NCBI GenBank assembly: GCA_018069525.1 | Contig: JAGPUQ010000002.1 | Location: 124,001-188,000 of the forward strand | Direction: 5' to 3' | Length of the DNA stretch: 64,000 nucleotides | From: Porticoccaceae bacterium | Lineage (GTDB): Bacteria > Pseudomonadota > Gammaproteobacteria > Pseudomonadales > Porticoccaceae | Shown: positions 39,196 through 46,984 of the stretch, in pieces | Layout: each line of letters starts with the position of its first letter | How positions within the stretch are numbered: position 1 is the stretch's first letter | Made by a program: the position numbers and the translations under genes | The notes under the pieces: generated by a model | What the model was told of the DNA's origin: nothing | Database searches by the model: none | What the model saw: the letters and a program-made list of their open reading frames with translations, nothing else

Positions 39196-39681
39196 ATGTC
39201 GAAGGCCGAGCAGTCTGTCACTATAATTTCCGCCACGTCTGCGCATGTTGCCGATCTTCACGCCATTGAGTTACAAGTATCCCCATCGCCGTGGACTGCG
39301 GGGCAATTTGAAGAAAGCTTGAGACATCACTCCGCCTATGTTTTGCAACAGTCTGGCAATGTCTGTGGGTTTTTAATTTTTAGTTGTATCGCCGGTGCGG
39401 CAGAGTTGATTAACATCGCCGTTGCTCCCGCCCATCAAGGACAGGGTTTGGGTTCTCGCTTACTGGGTTTTTGTTTAGAGTGTGTAGAAGGTAAAGCGGA
39501 CAGTATTTTTTTGGACGTTCGCGTCAGTAATTTCCCCGCCATTTCGATGTATGCCAATAAAGGTTTTGTGCAGGTAGGTGAGAGGCGCGACTACTATCGC
39601 AAGCCCCATGGCCGTGAAGATGCGCTGGTCATGGCCTGTGAGTTAAACGCGAATCTGTTTGCCAGCGACGACCAGGATTGA
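39196..39681 (+). CDS. rimI: Ribosomal protein S18-alanine N-acetyltransferase
   Basis: This 161-residue GNAT enzyme acetylates the N-terminal Ala of S18. The acetyl-CoA loop is VAPAHQGQGLGSRLL (about 78-92, Gln-X-X-Gly-X-Gly/Ala pattern). The C-terminal NFPAISMYANKGFVQVGERRDYY is the standard RimI end. ATG 39196 is preferred to TTG 39193. It is coupled to the psi-like gene (12-nt gap), an order known from Pseudomonas and enterics. Confidence 0.9.
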   Translation: MSKAEQSVTIISATSAHVADLHAIELQVSPSPWTAGQFEESLRHHSAYVLQQSGNVCGFLIFSCIAGAAELINIAVAPAHQGQGLGSRLLGFCLECVEGKADSIFLDVRVSNFPAISMYANKGFVQVGERRDYYRKPHGREDALVMACELNANLFASDDQD

Positions 39682-39838
39682 TACATGTTCAGACCATCGC
39701 GATGGCAGCTATATAACAGAGATGTGGCGGTGGTGGATTTCTGCTAGAATCCCAACCTGTTGAATTAAAATAAGTTTCAGGGCTCGGAGAAGGTTCGGAG
39801 AGGGTTCTGAAGCGGTAAGTTTATAGAGGAGATGCTTG

Positions 39839-40294
39839 ATGGAATCTGTTGAAATGCTCTATTGGCACTGGGTCGTACTGGGTATTGGCCTGGCTGTGCT
39901 GGAGATTTTCCTGGCTAGTTTTACCGTACTCTGGTTTGGTATCGGCGCGATTGTGGTTGGGCTCGTGCTGTGGGTATTTCCGTCCATTCCGTTTGCCGCG
40001 CAATTATTGTTGTGGATGATTAGCTCGTCGGGTTTGGCGGTATTCTGGTTTAAGTATTTCAAGCCTCGTATGGTGGATAAAACCCGTGCAGGTATGGCTC
40101 GCGAAGCCGTTATTGGCGAATTCGGCCAGGTGATTAAAGCGCCGTTTGAAGGTGGTCGGGGGATGGCGCGCTTTAGCACGCCGATACTGGGTAGTGACGA
40201 GTGGGAAATTATTAGCAAGGATGACATTATCATTGGGGACCGTATTACCATTCGTGAATTTTCTGGTAACACCTTGGTGGTGACTAAGACTTAG
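39839..40294 (+). CDS. NfeD family membrane protein
   Basis: This 151-residue short NfeD (NfeD1b type) has two or three hydrophobic helices (about 8-75) and a C-terminal OB-fold-like soluble domain (about 90-150) with AVIGEFGQVI, and GDRITIREFSGNTLVV. GAGGAG is 7 nt before ATG 39839. Such proteins pair with SPFH proteins, and the next gene is one. NfeD1b/QmcA pairs act at the inner membrane, with debated roles in membrane domain organisation and quality control. Confidence 0.88.
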   Translation: MESVEMLYWHWVVLGIGLAVLEIFLASFTVLWFGIGAIVVGLVLWVFPSIPFAAQLLLWMISSSGLAVFWFKYFKPRMVDKTRAGMAREAVIGEFGQVIKAPFEGGRGMARFSTPILGSDEWEIISKDDIIIGDRITIREFSGNTLVVTKT

Positions 40295-40394
40295 TTGGTC
40301 TTTAAGACTTAGGTAGTTTTACACGGACAGATGTTACAAAAATTAATCTGATAGGCCGATATTGATTGGTCAAAGATAAAACAGGAGATAAGTT

Positions 40395-41246
40395 ATGGAA
40401 AGTGTCTGGATGGTAGGAATTTTTGTAGCGGCAGTGATCATTACTGCCTTCAAAGGCGTTCGCCAGGTGCCGCAAGGCAGTAAATGGGTAGTGCAGAGAT
40501 TGGGTAAATTTCATCAAACATTGTCTCCCGGTCTGCAATTTATTATTCCTTATATTGATAACGTGGCCTACAAAGTCACCACCAAAGATATCGTTCTCGA
40601 TATCCCTTCGCAGGAAGTTATTACTCGTGATAACGCCGTGATCATTGCCAACGCGGTTGCCTATATCAACATTGTCTCGCCAGAAAAAGCCGTTTACGGC
40701 GTTGAAGATTACGAGCGCGCGATTCGTACCCTGGTGCAAACTTCTCTGCGTTCCATTGTTGGTGAGATGTCGTTAGATGATGCTTTGTCGTCGCGAGATC
40801 AAATTAAGGCCAGCCTTAAAGCGGCCATTTCCAATGATATTTCCGACTGGGGTATTACTTTAAAAACCGTCGAAATTCAGGACATCAACCCTTCACCGAC
40901 CATGACCGCTGCGATGGAAGAACAAGCCGCCGCCGAACGTCGACGTCGCGCTACAGTAACTCGTGCCAATGGTGATAAAGAAGCTGCGATCCTTGAAGCT
41001 GATGGTCGCTTAGAAGCGTCTCGCCGCGATGCCGAGGCCAAAGTTGTCCTGGCTGAAGCTACCAAAGAAGCCCTGGTGAAAGTTAATCAGGCGGTGGGCG
41101 ATAATGAATTGCCTATTCTCTACTTGCTGGGTGAAAAATACGTCGAGTCCATGCGCGAGATGGCAGTGTCTGATAACTCTAAAATAGTGATTATTCCCGG
41201 CGATTTACCCTCAGCAGTTAGAGGCATGATGGGAAAGTTTAAATAA
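40395..41246 (+). CDS. qmcA: SPFH (stomatin/prohibitin) domain protein, QmcA-like
   Basis: This 283-residue protein has an N-terminal membrane anchor (about 5-22), then the SPFH domain beginning VPQGSKWVVQRLGKFHQTLSPGL in pieces, with DIPSQEVITRDN. A long Ala/Glu/Arg coiled coil follows (about 170-235, EEQAAAERRRRATVTRANGDKEAAILEADG in part). It is located 100 nt after nfeD. SPFH proteins form large inner-membrane rings around proteases such as FtsH. QmcA is the closest E. coli name (305 residues). Confidence 0.88.
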   Translation: MESVWMVGIFVAAVIITAFKGVRQVPQGSKWVVQRLGKFHQTLSPGLQFIIPYIDNVAYKVTTKDIVLDIPSQEVITRDNAVIIANAVAYINIVSPEKAVYGVEDYERAIRTLVQTSLRSIVGEMSLDDALSSRDQIKASLKAAISNDISDWGITLKTVEIQDINPSPTMTAAMEEQAAAERRRRATVTRANGDKEAAILEADGRLEASRRDAEAKVVLAEATKEALVKVNQAVGDNELPILYLLGEKYVESMREMAVSDNSKIVIIPGDLPSAVRGMMGKFK

Positions 41247-41264
41247 AGGCCTTGCAGCCAAAAC

Positions 41265-41284
41265 TTTAAAATAGCTATTTTAAA
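41265..41284. repeat. 20-bp perfect palindrome after qmcA
   Basis: TTTAAAATAGCTATTTTAAA is self-complementary, 19 nt beyond the qmcA stop. Confidence 0.6.
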
Positions 41285-41305
41285 ATAAATAGATTTTCTT
41301 CGGCG

Positions 41306-41340
41306 GCAACGGTTTTGAATTACTAATTCGAAACCGTTGC
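41306..41340. terminator. Long stem-loop between convergent qmcA and SDR genes
   Basis: Arms GCAACGGTTT and AAACCGTTGC pair fully; one T-G pair and then GAATT/AATTC continue the stem to a 3-nt loop, giving a 16-bp hairpin. It lies between two convergent genes. No T-run follows on either strand, so it may halt transcription only with help or stabilise 3' ends. Confidence 0.6.
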
Positions 41341-41396
41341 TCGAAATCTGGTCGAAGACATAGGCAGATACAGTCAGACATGACCAAATAATTAAA

Positions 41397-42167
41397 TCAC
41401 TGGGCGTCAATCGATTGCCCAGTCACTCCCTTGCTATCCGGTCCCATTAAATACACATACGTGGGCATAATATCTTCCGGTGTTTTAATCGTGGCGGGGT
41501 CTTCCGCCGGGAACGCAGTCGCGCGCATACGGGTGCGGGTCGCGCCGGGGTTAATGCAATTGGCTCGTATATTACTGGTGTTTTCCAGCTCTGCCGCCAA
41601 TACCTGGCTAAACCCTTCAGTGGCGAACTTCGAGACCGCATAGGCTCCCCAGAATGCTCGACCCTGACGACCCACGCCGGACGAAGTAAATACTATCGAG
41701 GCATCCGCCGATTTTTTCAGCAGCGGCAACAGGGCTTTCGATAACATAAATTGTGCATTTACATTTACGGACATTACCTGGTTCCAGCTTGCCAGTGAGT
41801 AGTTAGCAATGCTGGTGCGTTCGCCGAGTGCTGCGGCATTGTGTAATAAACCGTCAAGGCGAGAAAATTCATTTTCCAGTTGTTCGGCGAGGGCGGTGTA
41901 GTCCGCTTCCGTTGCCGTTTTCAGATCAATGGCATAAATCGCCGCCTGGGGATAACCGGCGTGTTCGATGGCATCGTAAACCGCTTCTAGTTTCTCTTGA
42001 GTGCGCCCGGCGAGAATCACCGTCGCGCCGTAGCGCGCGAAGGTAAGTGCTGCGGTTCTACCGATACCATCACCGGCACCGGTGACTAAAATCACTCGGT
42101 CGCGCAAACTATTGTCGGCGGCGGAGTAGCCCTCTGGAATGTGGCGATTTAGGATAATGTCAGGCAT
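41397..42167 (-). CDS. Short-chain dehydrogenase, YciK-like
   Basis: This 256-residue SDR has a cofactor loop TGAGDGIG (29-36), HNAAAL near 105, Ser in FTSSGVG, and Tyr-X3-Lys in YAVSKFA. The C-terminal ends in SKGVTGQSIDAQ as in YciK. Its position after ubiG and mupP is conserved in Pseudomonas. Substrate unknown; YciK-like proteins are orphan oxidoreductases. A 17-bp tandem repeat lies just upstream of its start. Confidence 0.85.
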   Translation of the reverse strand: MPDIILNRHIPEGYSAADNSLRDRVILVTGAGDGIGRTAALTFARYGATVILAGRTQEKLEAVYDAIEHAGYPQAAIYAIDLKTATEADYTALAEQLENEFSRLDGLLHNAAALGERTSIANYSLASWNQVMSVNVNAQFMLSKALLPLLKKSADASIVFTSSGVGRQGRAFWGAYAVSKFATEGFSQVLAAELENTSNIRANCINPGATRTRMRATAFPAEDPATIKTPEDIMPTYVYLMGPDSKGVTGQSIDAQ

Positions 42168-42177
42168 AGCGGTTCCT

Positions 42178-42211
42178 GTTTAAAAGCTATCTCGGTTTAA
42201 AAGCTGTCTCG
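42178..42211. repeat. Tandem repeat, 2 x 17 bp plus partial copies
   Basis: GTTTAAAAGCTATCTCG (42178-42194) and GTTTAAAAGCTGTCTCG (42195-42211), then a partial third copy from 42212 and further degenerate TTTAAAAA elements to about 42262. It fills the 87-bp gap between mupP and the SDR gene. Confidence 0.9.
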
Positions 42212-42254
42212 GTTTAAAAGACTGACTAGATTTAAAAAATACAGCGGTTTTGAT

Positions 42255-42923
42255 TTAAAAAATAATAGGCAGAAGATCGGCAGCGCACTCAATCGCATGG
42301 TGCGCGTTCCAGTCGGCGATGTTTTCACCCTGGTCCACATAACCGTAGGCAGCCGCTACGGTGATGGTGCCAGCGGCGCGACCGGCTTCGATATCCCGCT
42401 GGTGATCACCGACAAATAAGGTTTGCTTAGGATCGCTGTCGAGGTGTTTGCAAGCCAGTAACACCGATTCTGGGTGAGGTTTGGTATTGGTGACGTGATC
42501 GGGACAAATAACCGTTTGCGGAGCCGGGTTAAAGGTCAGAGCATCCATCAAAGGCAAAGTATAAATACTGGGTTTATTAGTGACGATGCCCCAGGGAATA
42601 TTCTCGGCACCAAGTCGGGCGAGTACGGTTTCAATACCGGGAAAGGGGCGGGTTTCAACGCATACATTGGCGCGATATAAGGCGAGAAACTCGCTGCGAA
42701 TCGTCTCGAAAGCCGCATCTTTCGGCGAGCAGTTAAACGCGCGAGCAATCATCGCAGCAGAACCATCGCTAATAATGGCACGAATATCACTCTCTTGTAG
42801 TGTTTGGCGTTGATGACTCGCCAGCAGCGTGTTGAGAATCAGTGCAAAATCCGGTGCGGTGTCGAGCAGGGTGCCATCGAGATCAAATAAAACCGCCTGG
42901 TAGGAGCTGGAGCTAGAGGTCAA
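42255..42923 (-). CDS. mupP: HAD-family phosphatase, MupP (MurNAc 6-phosphate phosphatase)
   Basis: This 222-residue haloacid dehalogenase phosphatase has motif I VLFDLDGTLLDT (10-21), motif II IVTNKPS, and motif IV FVGDHQRDIEAGRAAG. Such proteins are often labelled phosphoglycolate phosphatase. In Pseudomonas the gene next to ubiG is mupP, which dephosphorylates MurNAc 6-phosphate in the cell-wall recycling bypass to UDP-MurNAc. Synteny (ubiG–mupP–SDR) supports MupP. It would act after NagZ. Confidence 0.78.
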   Translation of the reverse strand: MTSSSSSYQAVLFDLDGTLLDTAPDFALILNTLLASHQRQTLQESDIRAIISDGSAAMIARAFNCSPKDAAFETIRSEFLALYRANVCVETRPFPGIETVLARLGAENIPWGIVTNKPSIYTLPLMDALTFNPAPQTVICPDHVTNTKPHPESVLLACKHLDSDPKQTLFVGDHQRDIEAGRAAGTITVAAAYGYVDQGENIADWNAHHAIECAADLLPIIF

Positions 42924-42925
42924 AA

Positions 42926-43690
42926 TCAGGCCTCTTTAGCGTCAGGGGTTTTGGAGGCCGCAGACATTTCGGTATGCATCATATAATTAACGCTAACATC
43001 CGATGACTTAAGTCGATATTTTTTACTTAGCGGATTGTAAAGTAAGCCCGTCATATCGTTGACCGACAGTTCGGCTTGTCGACACCACTGGGCGAGTTCC
43101 GCAGGGCGAATTAACTTGTCGTACTCGTGAGTACCCTGGGGCAGTAATTTCAACACGTACTCCGCGCCGACAATCGCGAAGGCAAAGGCTTTTGCGCTGC
43201 GGTTAATGGTGGAAAAAAACACGTGTCCACCGGGCTTAGCCAGTGTTGCACAGGCGCGTACTATCGAAGAGGGATCGGGTACGTGCTCCAGCATTTCAAG
43301 ACACGTGACGATATCGAAAGTACCGGGCATTTCTGCGGCCAGAGCCTCGGCAGTGATCTGTCGATAGTTAACATTGATGTTGGACTCAATACCGTGCAAG
43401 CGCGCCACCGAAAGTGGTGCCTCACCCATATCGATGCCGGTGACGTCTGCACCGCGCTGAGCTAGAGATTCCGCCAATATTCCGCCACCACAACCGACAT
43501 CTAATACGCGACGTTCGGCTACCGGTGCACGAGCGTCAATCCAGTTGGCTCGCAGCGGGTTTATATCGTGGAGCGACTTAAACTCGCCATCCTCATCCCA
43601 CCACCGCGAGGCCAGGGCGGCAAATTTCGCGATTTCTGCTGCGTCGACATTCTCGTTAAGATGGGAGTGCTCGTTAGTGCTTGTGGTCAT
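42926..43690 (-). CDS. ubiG: Ubiquinone biosynthesis O-methyltransferase
   Basis: This 254-residue SAM-dependent methyltransferase performs both O-methylations in ubiquinone synthesis. Motif I is [19 protein letters not shown], then [11 protein letters not shown], and [13 protein letters not shown]. The N-terminal [25 protein letters not shown] in pieces is diagnostic of UbiG. It is followed by mupP after 2 nt. A ubiquinone pathway agrees with an aerobic gammaproteobacterium. Confidence 0.95.
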   Translation of the reverse strand: MTTSTNEHSHLNENVDAAEIAKFAALASRWWDEDGEFKSLHDINPLRANWIDARAPVAERRVLDVGCGGGILAESLAQRGADVTGIDMGEAPLSVARLHGIESNINVNYRQITAEALAAEMPGTFDIVTCLEMLEHVPDPSSIVRACATLAKPGGHVFFSTINRSAKAFAFAIVGAEYVLKLLPQGTHEYDKLIRPAELAQWCRQAELSVNDMTGLLYNPLSKKYRLKSSDVSVNYMMHTEMSAASKTPDAKEA

Positions 43691-43882
43691 GGTGTAAGTG
43701 TCAACCCTAAAGTTTTAAAGCTAGTGCGTAGTTTAAGCCAATCAGGCACCAAAAGTGCGGGTGTGCGCCATTATTATGCAGCAGAGCTTGCTACAAGAAT
43801 AAGCCATGAAAACTATTTTGTATCCGGGCCGGGTACTGTGAGTGCTCGATATTTGAGATAAGTACCCAGGATAGGTGATGTT

Positions 43883-43910
43883 TTGCTCTGCTATCTCAGC
43901 AGCCTATACT
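43883..43910 (+). promoter_or_regulatory. Candidate sigma-70 promoter before the truncated haemoglobin gene
   Basis: TTGCTC (43883-43888), a 16-nt spacer and TATACT (43905-43910), about 79 nt before the ATG at 43989. The rest of the 298-bp gap between ubiG and this gene shows no gene and no recognisable Fnr or NsrR site to my eye. Confidence 0.4.
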
Positions 43911-43988
43911 GTAAATTGTTGATAGTTAAGTAATGTTTTATGTGTAAGGTGGATACCCTGATACGAAGTTTCAACCAGGTCAGTCTCT

Positions 43989-44408
43989 ATGCCATTGAAT
44001 AAACAAGGATACGGTGTAAAATCCAATTCTTATCAGGCGGCGGGCGAACTCGCTGGCATTACTCGTCTGGTCGATAGCTTTTATGAAAACATGAACGCTT
44101 TCCCCGAAGCGAAAACAATCAGGCAGATGCACCCTGAAGATTTAGGGGAATCGCGAAAAAAATTAACGTACTTTCTCAGTGGCTGGTTGGGAGGCCCAAA
44201 GCTATACTCGCAACATTACGGGGGAGTCAGTATCCCTAATTCACACCGGCATTTGCTGATTGGTGAAATAGAAGGTGATGCCTGGTTGCACTGCATGGAA
44301 AAAGCGATTGCTAACCAGCCCTACGAGGAGTCTTTTAAAACATACTTGTTGGCCGAGTTGAAGGTTCCCGTCGGACGGATTAAGGCGGTTTGTGCTGAAT
44401 ATAATTGA
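43989..44408 (+). CDS. Group II truncated haemoglobin
   Basis: This 139-residue 2-on-2 globin has the central FLSGWLGGPKLY (62-73), typical of group II, with the proximal His at about H88 (SHRHLLIG) and the group II Trp in DAWLHCM (W99). Such proteins bind O2 or NO and act in NO detoxification or peroxidase-like reactions. It heads a group of three genes, with a DUF4405 membrane protein 54 nt downstream. A 14-bp direct repeat lies in that gap. Confidence 0.9.
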   Translation: MPLNKQGYGVKSNSYQAAGELAGITRLVDSFYENMNAFPEAKTIRQMHPEDLGESRKKLTYFLSGWLGGPKLYSQHYGGVSIPNSHRHLLIGEIEGDAWLHCMEKAIANQPYEESFKTYLLAELKVPVGRIKAVCAEYN

Positions 44409-44412
44409 GGTA

Positions 44413-44446
44413 GTTCGAAGATAACTTATGTCGTTCGAAGATAACT
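44413..44446. repeat. Direct repeat of 14 bp with 20-bp period
   Basis: GTTCGAAGATAACT occurs at 44413-44426 and 44433-44446, between the globin and the DUF4405 gene. Confidence 0.9.
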
Positions 44447-44462
44447 ATTCCAGGGTTTGAAA

Positions 44463-44801
44463 ATGTTTAGAAAATTGATAGCAGTGGCTTTGTTTGTTTC
44501 GTTTCTGGCAATGTCCACCTCCGGCTTAATGATGTTTGTCATTGAAAAGCCGTCATTTACCATTCAAATGCACCCGGTGCATAAATTGTTTGGGTTGGTG
44601 TTGATTTTTGCCGTAATCGGCCATTTGTTTTTAAACTACCGCTCACTGCTGAATCATTTAAAAACCCGGTCGGTAGCTATCTTTGGTGGGGTGTTGGTGG
44701 TTGTTTTAGTGCTGCTTTACGGAGTGGTTTTAAACAATAAGGTACCTGAAGGCATAGCAGGGCCGATGGATGCGCTCGCTGCAGAGGCGGAAGCTGAATA
44801 A
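44463..44801 (+). CDS. DUF4405-like small membrane protein
   Basis: This is a 112-residue protein from ATG 44463. Three hydrophobic helices lie at about 5-28, 40-60 and 72-90. His residues before helix 2 (QMHPVHKLFG) and one inside it (VIGHLFLNY) could be haem ligands, as in the cytochrome b-like DUF4405 family. It is co-directional with the globin and the DUF4399 gene, suggesting a shared redox role. The haem-binding idea is inference. Confidence 0.65.
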   Translation: MFRKLIAVALFVSFLAMSTSGLMMFVIEKPSFTIQMHPVHKLFGLVLIFAVIGHLFLNYRSLLNHLKTRSVAIFGGVLVVVLVLLYGVVLNNKVPEGIAGPMDALAAEAEAE

Positions 44802-44858
44802 GTGATGTTATGCTGGTCGCTGAAATACGCGAGAGCTGATATGAAACCAGGAGCAGAT

Positions 44859-45323
44859 ATGAAACCGATTCTACTAAGGTCTTGTGCGCGGGTAGTAGCG
44901 CTATTTTTGCTGGTGTTTATAGCGGGGGCGCCCTCTGCGCTCGCAGGCGATTTGGTGTCGAGCTCGCCAGAAGGGGCCGCGGTGTATTTTATTGAACCGC
45001 AGGACGGACAAGTGGTAACTCCAGACTTTACCGTCAAATTCGGCTTAAAAGGTATGGGCGTGGCTCCGGCGGGTACCATTAAGGACAATACCGGGCATCA
45101 TCACATTTTGATTGATCTGGAAGAGTTGCCGGATTTAGCTCAGCCGCTGCCTGCGACTGAGCAGATTAAGCACTTCGGTGGAGGGCAGACTGAAGCGGAG
45201 CTGTCTCTCCCCGCGGGAACCCACACCTTGCAGTTATTGTTGGGCAACTACGCTCACGTACCGCACGACAAGCCGCTGGTGTCGGAACAAATTACGGTTG
45301 TTGTTAAAGAGACCGTCAAATAA
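44859..45323 (+). CDS. DUF4399 domain periplasmic protein
   Basis: ATG 44859 with AGGAG 5 nt upstream gives 154 residues with a good signal peptide (LLRSCARVVALFLLVFIAG, cleavage near ALAGD). The mature part has YFIEPQDGQVV, TGHHHILID, and LPAGTHTLQLLLGNY, typical of DUF4399. The His-His-His may bind metal. An upstream in-frame start (44802) gives no signal peptide at the N terminus and is rejected; it arises from an 18-bp duplication of GATATGAAACC. Function unknown. Confidence 0.8.
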   Translation: MKPILLRSCARVVALFLLVFIAGAPSALAGDLVSSSPEGAAVYFIEPQDGQVVTPDFTVKFGLKGMGVAPAGTIKDNTGHHHILIDLEELPDLAQPLPATEQIKHFGGGQTEAELSLPAGTHTLQLLLGNYAHVPHDKPLVSEQITVVVKETVK

Positions 45324-45346
45324 AATTTATTCCAGCAGCCGTAATA

Positions 45347-46750
45347 TTAATCCCCGCTGATTTTTTTACCCCATTGTTTAGCGCGAGCAGTCACCGCCAC
45401 GCTATCAATGGTTTGTAATTCCCGATCCTTTAAGAGCGCTACACCATTAACCCAGGCGTGAGTCACCTGATGGCCTACGTTGGTGTAGACCAGTTGGGAG
45501 TGCAAGTTGTACAGGGGTGTTGTCGATACGTCGGCGAGATTGATGGCGATGAGATCGGCGGCTTTACCTGCTTCTAAACTACCAATTCGATCCGCCATAC
45601 CTAAGGCTTTGGCTCCGCCCATGGTGGCCATATAAAGAGCTTGTTCGGCAGGTAGGTCGGTTGCCTTACCCAAACCTTTGGCCAGCAATGCCGCCATATT
45701 TAATTCTTTAAATAAATCCAGACTGTTGTTGCTGGCCGCGCCATCGGTACCGAGGGCGACGTTAACGTCGGCATCCAGCAATTTTTGTACGGGACATAAA
45801 CCGCTGGCGAGTTTCAGGTTGGACTGGGGGCAGTGAATCACCTGAGCGTCGGTATCGGCTAAGAGCTGTATATCTTCGTTCGTAATTTGGGTCATATGCA
45901 CGCATTGGGTGGCCGGGGATAACAGGCCGATCTGGTTTAAGCGCGCGATGGGGCGCGAGCCTTTATCTGCCAGGGCATCGGCGACTTCCTGAGCCGTTTC
46001 GTGAAGATGAATCTGCACGGGTGCTTCAAGTTCACTGCTCAGCGTGGCGATGCGCTCCAGGGTGTTGTCATTGACCGTGTAAGGCGCGTGCGGGCCAAAG
46101 GCGATCCTAATAAGTGCGTCGTCCTTGCAGTCATCGTAGAGCTGCAAACCCTTGTGGATGTAGTCGGAGGCGTCTCTGGCCCAGGCGGTGGGGAATTCGA
46201 GTACAGGAAAGGCGATTTGCGCACGTATGCCGCTGTGGCGAACGACCTGGGCAATTTGGTCGGGATAAAAATACATATCGGCGTAGCAGGTGGTACCACT
46301 ACTAATCATTTCTGCCACGGCTAATTGCGTACCGTCGGCAACGAAGTCGCCGTTAACCCATTGGCTTTCTGCGGGCCAAATGTAGTCGTTTAGCCATTGC
46401 TGTAAGGGGAAGTCATCGGCATAGCCTCGCAGCAGGCTCATGGCGGCGTGGCCGTGAGCGTTGACCAGCCCCGGCATCAATACCGTAGCCTCGAGGATGG
46501 TGTGCTCAGCGGTATGGTATTTACGCAGTGCTTCGGCCTCGGGCAGCAGGTCGATAATGTCGCCCTTGTGGATGACCAGGCTACAGTCCTGGTAGACCGC
46601 GTTGCGAGGTACGATGGGGATGATCCAGGGTGCTGAAACAATGAGATCAACGGGGGTTTTGTCGCCAGTCGCTGATAGGGAGCCAGATGCGGTGGTCGAT
46701 GTCGGCCGTATTGAGGTATTTGCTGGGGTATTTTTGGGGCTATTAGTCAT
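45347..46750 (-). CDS. mtaD: Amidohydrolase, 5'-methylthioadenosine deaminase type (TRZ/ATZ family)
   Basis: This 467-residue metal-dependent amidohydrolase has ligands in PGLVNAHGHAAMSLLRG, HLHETAQE, the His of HCPQSN, and LGTDGAASNN. Families close to it deaminate S-adenosylhomocysteine and MTA. In Pseudomonas the copy between gyrA and ubiG deaminates MTA to methylthioinosine. Here the same neighbourhood (gyrA, ubiG, mupP) and the methylthioinosine phosphorylase at 13 kb support that. The first 33 residues are Thr/Ser-rich and not conserved. It is divergent from gyrA. Confidence 0.78.
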   Translation of the reverse strand: MTNSPKNTPANTSIRPTSTTASGSLSATGDKTPVDLIVSAPWIIPIVPRNAVYQDCSLVIHKGDIIDLLPEAEALRKYHTAEHTILEATVLMPGLVNAHGHAAMSLLRGYADDFPLQQWLNDYIWPAESQWVNGDFVADGTQLAVAEMISSGTTCYADMYFYPDQIAQVVRHSGIRAQIAFPVLEFPTAWARDASDYIHKGLQLYDDCKDDALIRIAFGPHAPYTVNDNTLERIATLSSELEAPVQIHLHETAQEVADALADKGSRPIARLNQIGLLSPATQCVHMTQITNEDIQLLADTDAQVIHCPQSNLKLASGLCPVQKLLDADVNVALGTDGAASNNSLDLFKELNMAALLAKGLGKATDLPAEQALYMATMGGAKALGMADRIGSLEAGKAADLIAINLADVSTTPLYNLHSQLVYTNVGHQVTHAWVNGVALLKDRELQTIDSVAVTARAKQWGKKISGD

Positions 46751-46793
46751 GGGCGGGGAGTATAGCGCAGGGCGTTAAAAGTTCGGAGTGGGG

Positions 46794-46810
46794 CTCAGAT
46801 CATATCTGAG
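46794..46810. promoter_or_regulatory. Palindrome in the mtaD/gyrA divergent region
   Basis: CTCAGAT, 3 nt, ATCTGAG: perfect 7-bp arms. It lies 44 nt from the mtaD start and about 60 nt before the likely gyrA promoter, a position suited to a regulator of mtaD. Confidence 0.4.
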
Positions 46811-46871
46811 TAGAAGGCTTCAAAGCGTGTGTCGAAAGCCCCCTGAAGAGGCTCTGTGTGGCACTTCTCTA

Positions 46872-46880
46872 TGGTACAAT
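46872..46880 (+). promoter_or_regulatory. Extended -10 promoter candidate for gyrA
   Basis: TG-N-TACAAT (46872-46880) is an extended -10 element; the -35 is poor. It is about 105 nt before the gyrA ATG. Confidence 0.45.
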
Positions 46881-46984
46881 GCTGGCTATTCGCGGGCCGG
46901 TTGTTGCTACCCAATCTAGGAATCAATCTTAGGGGTAATGACCAGCCCGTTGTCGTACCACACTAGCCGAGTATTGTTGTCGTT

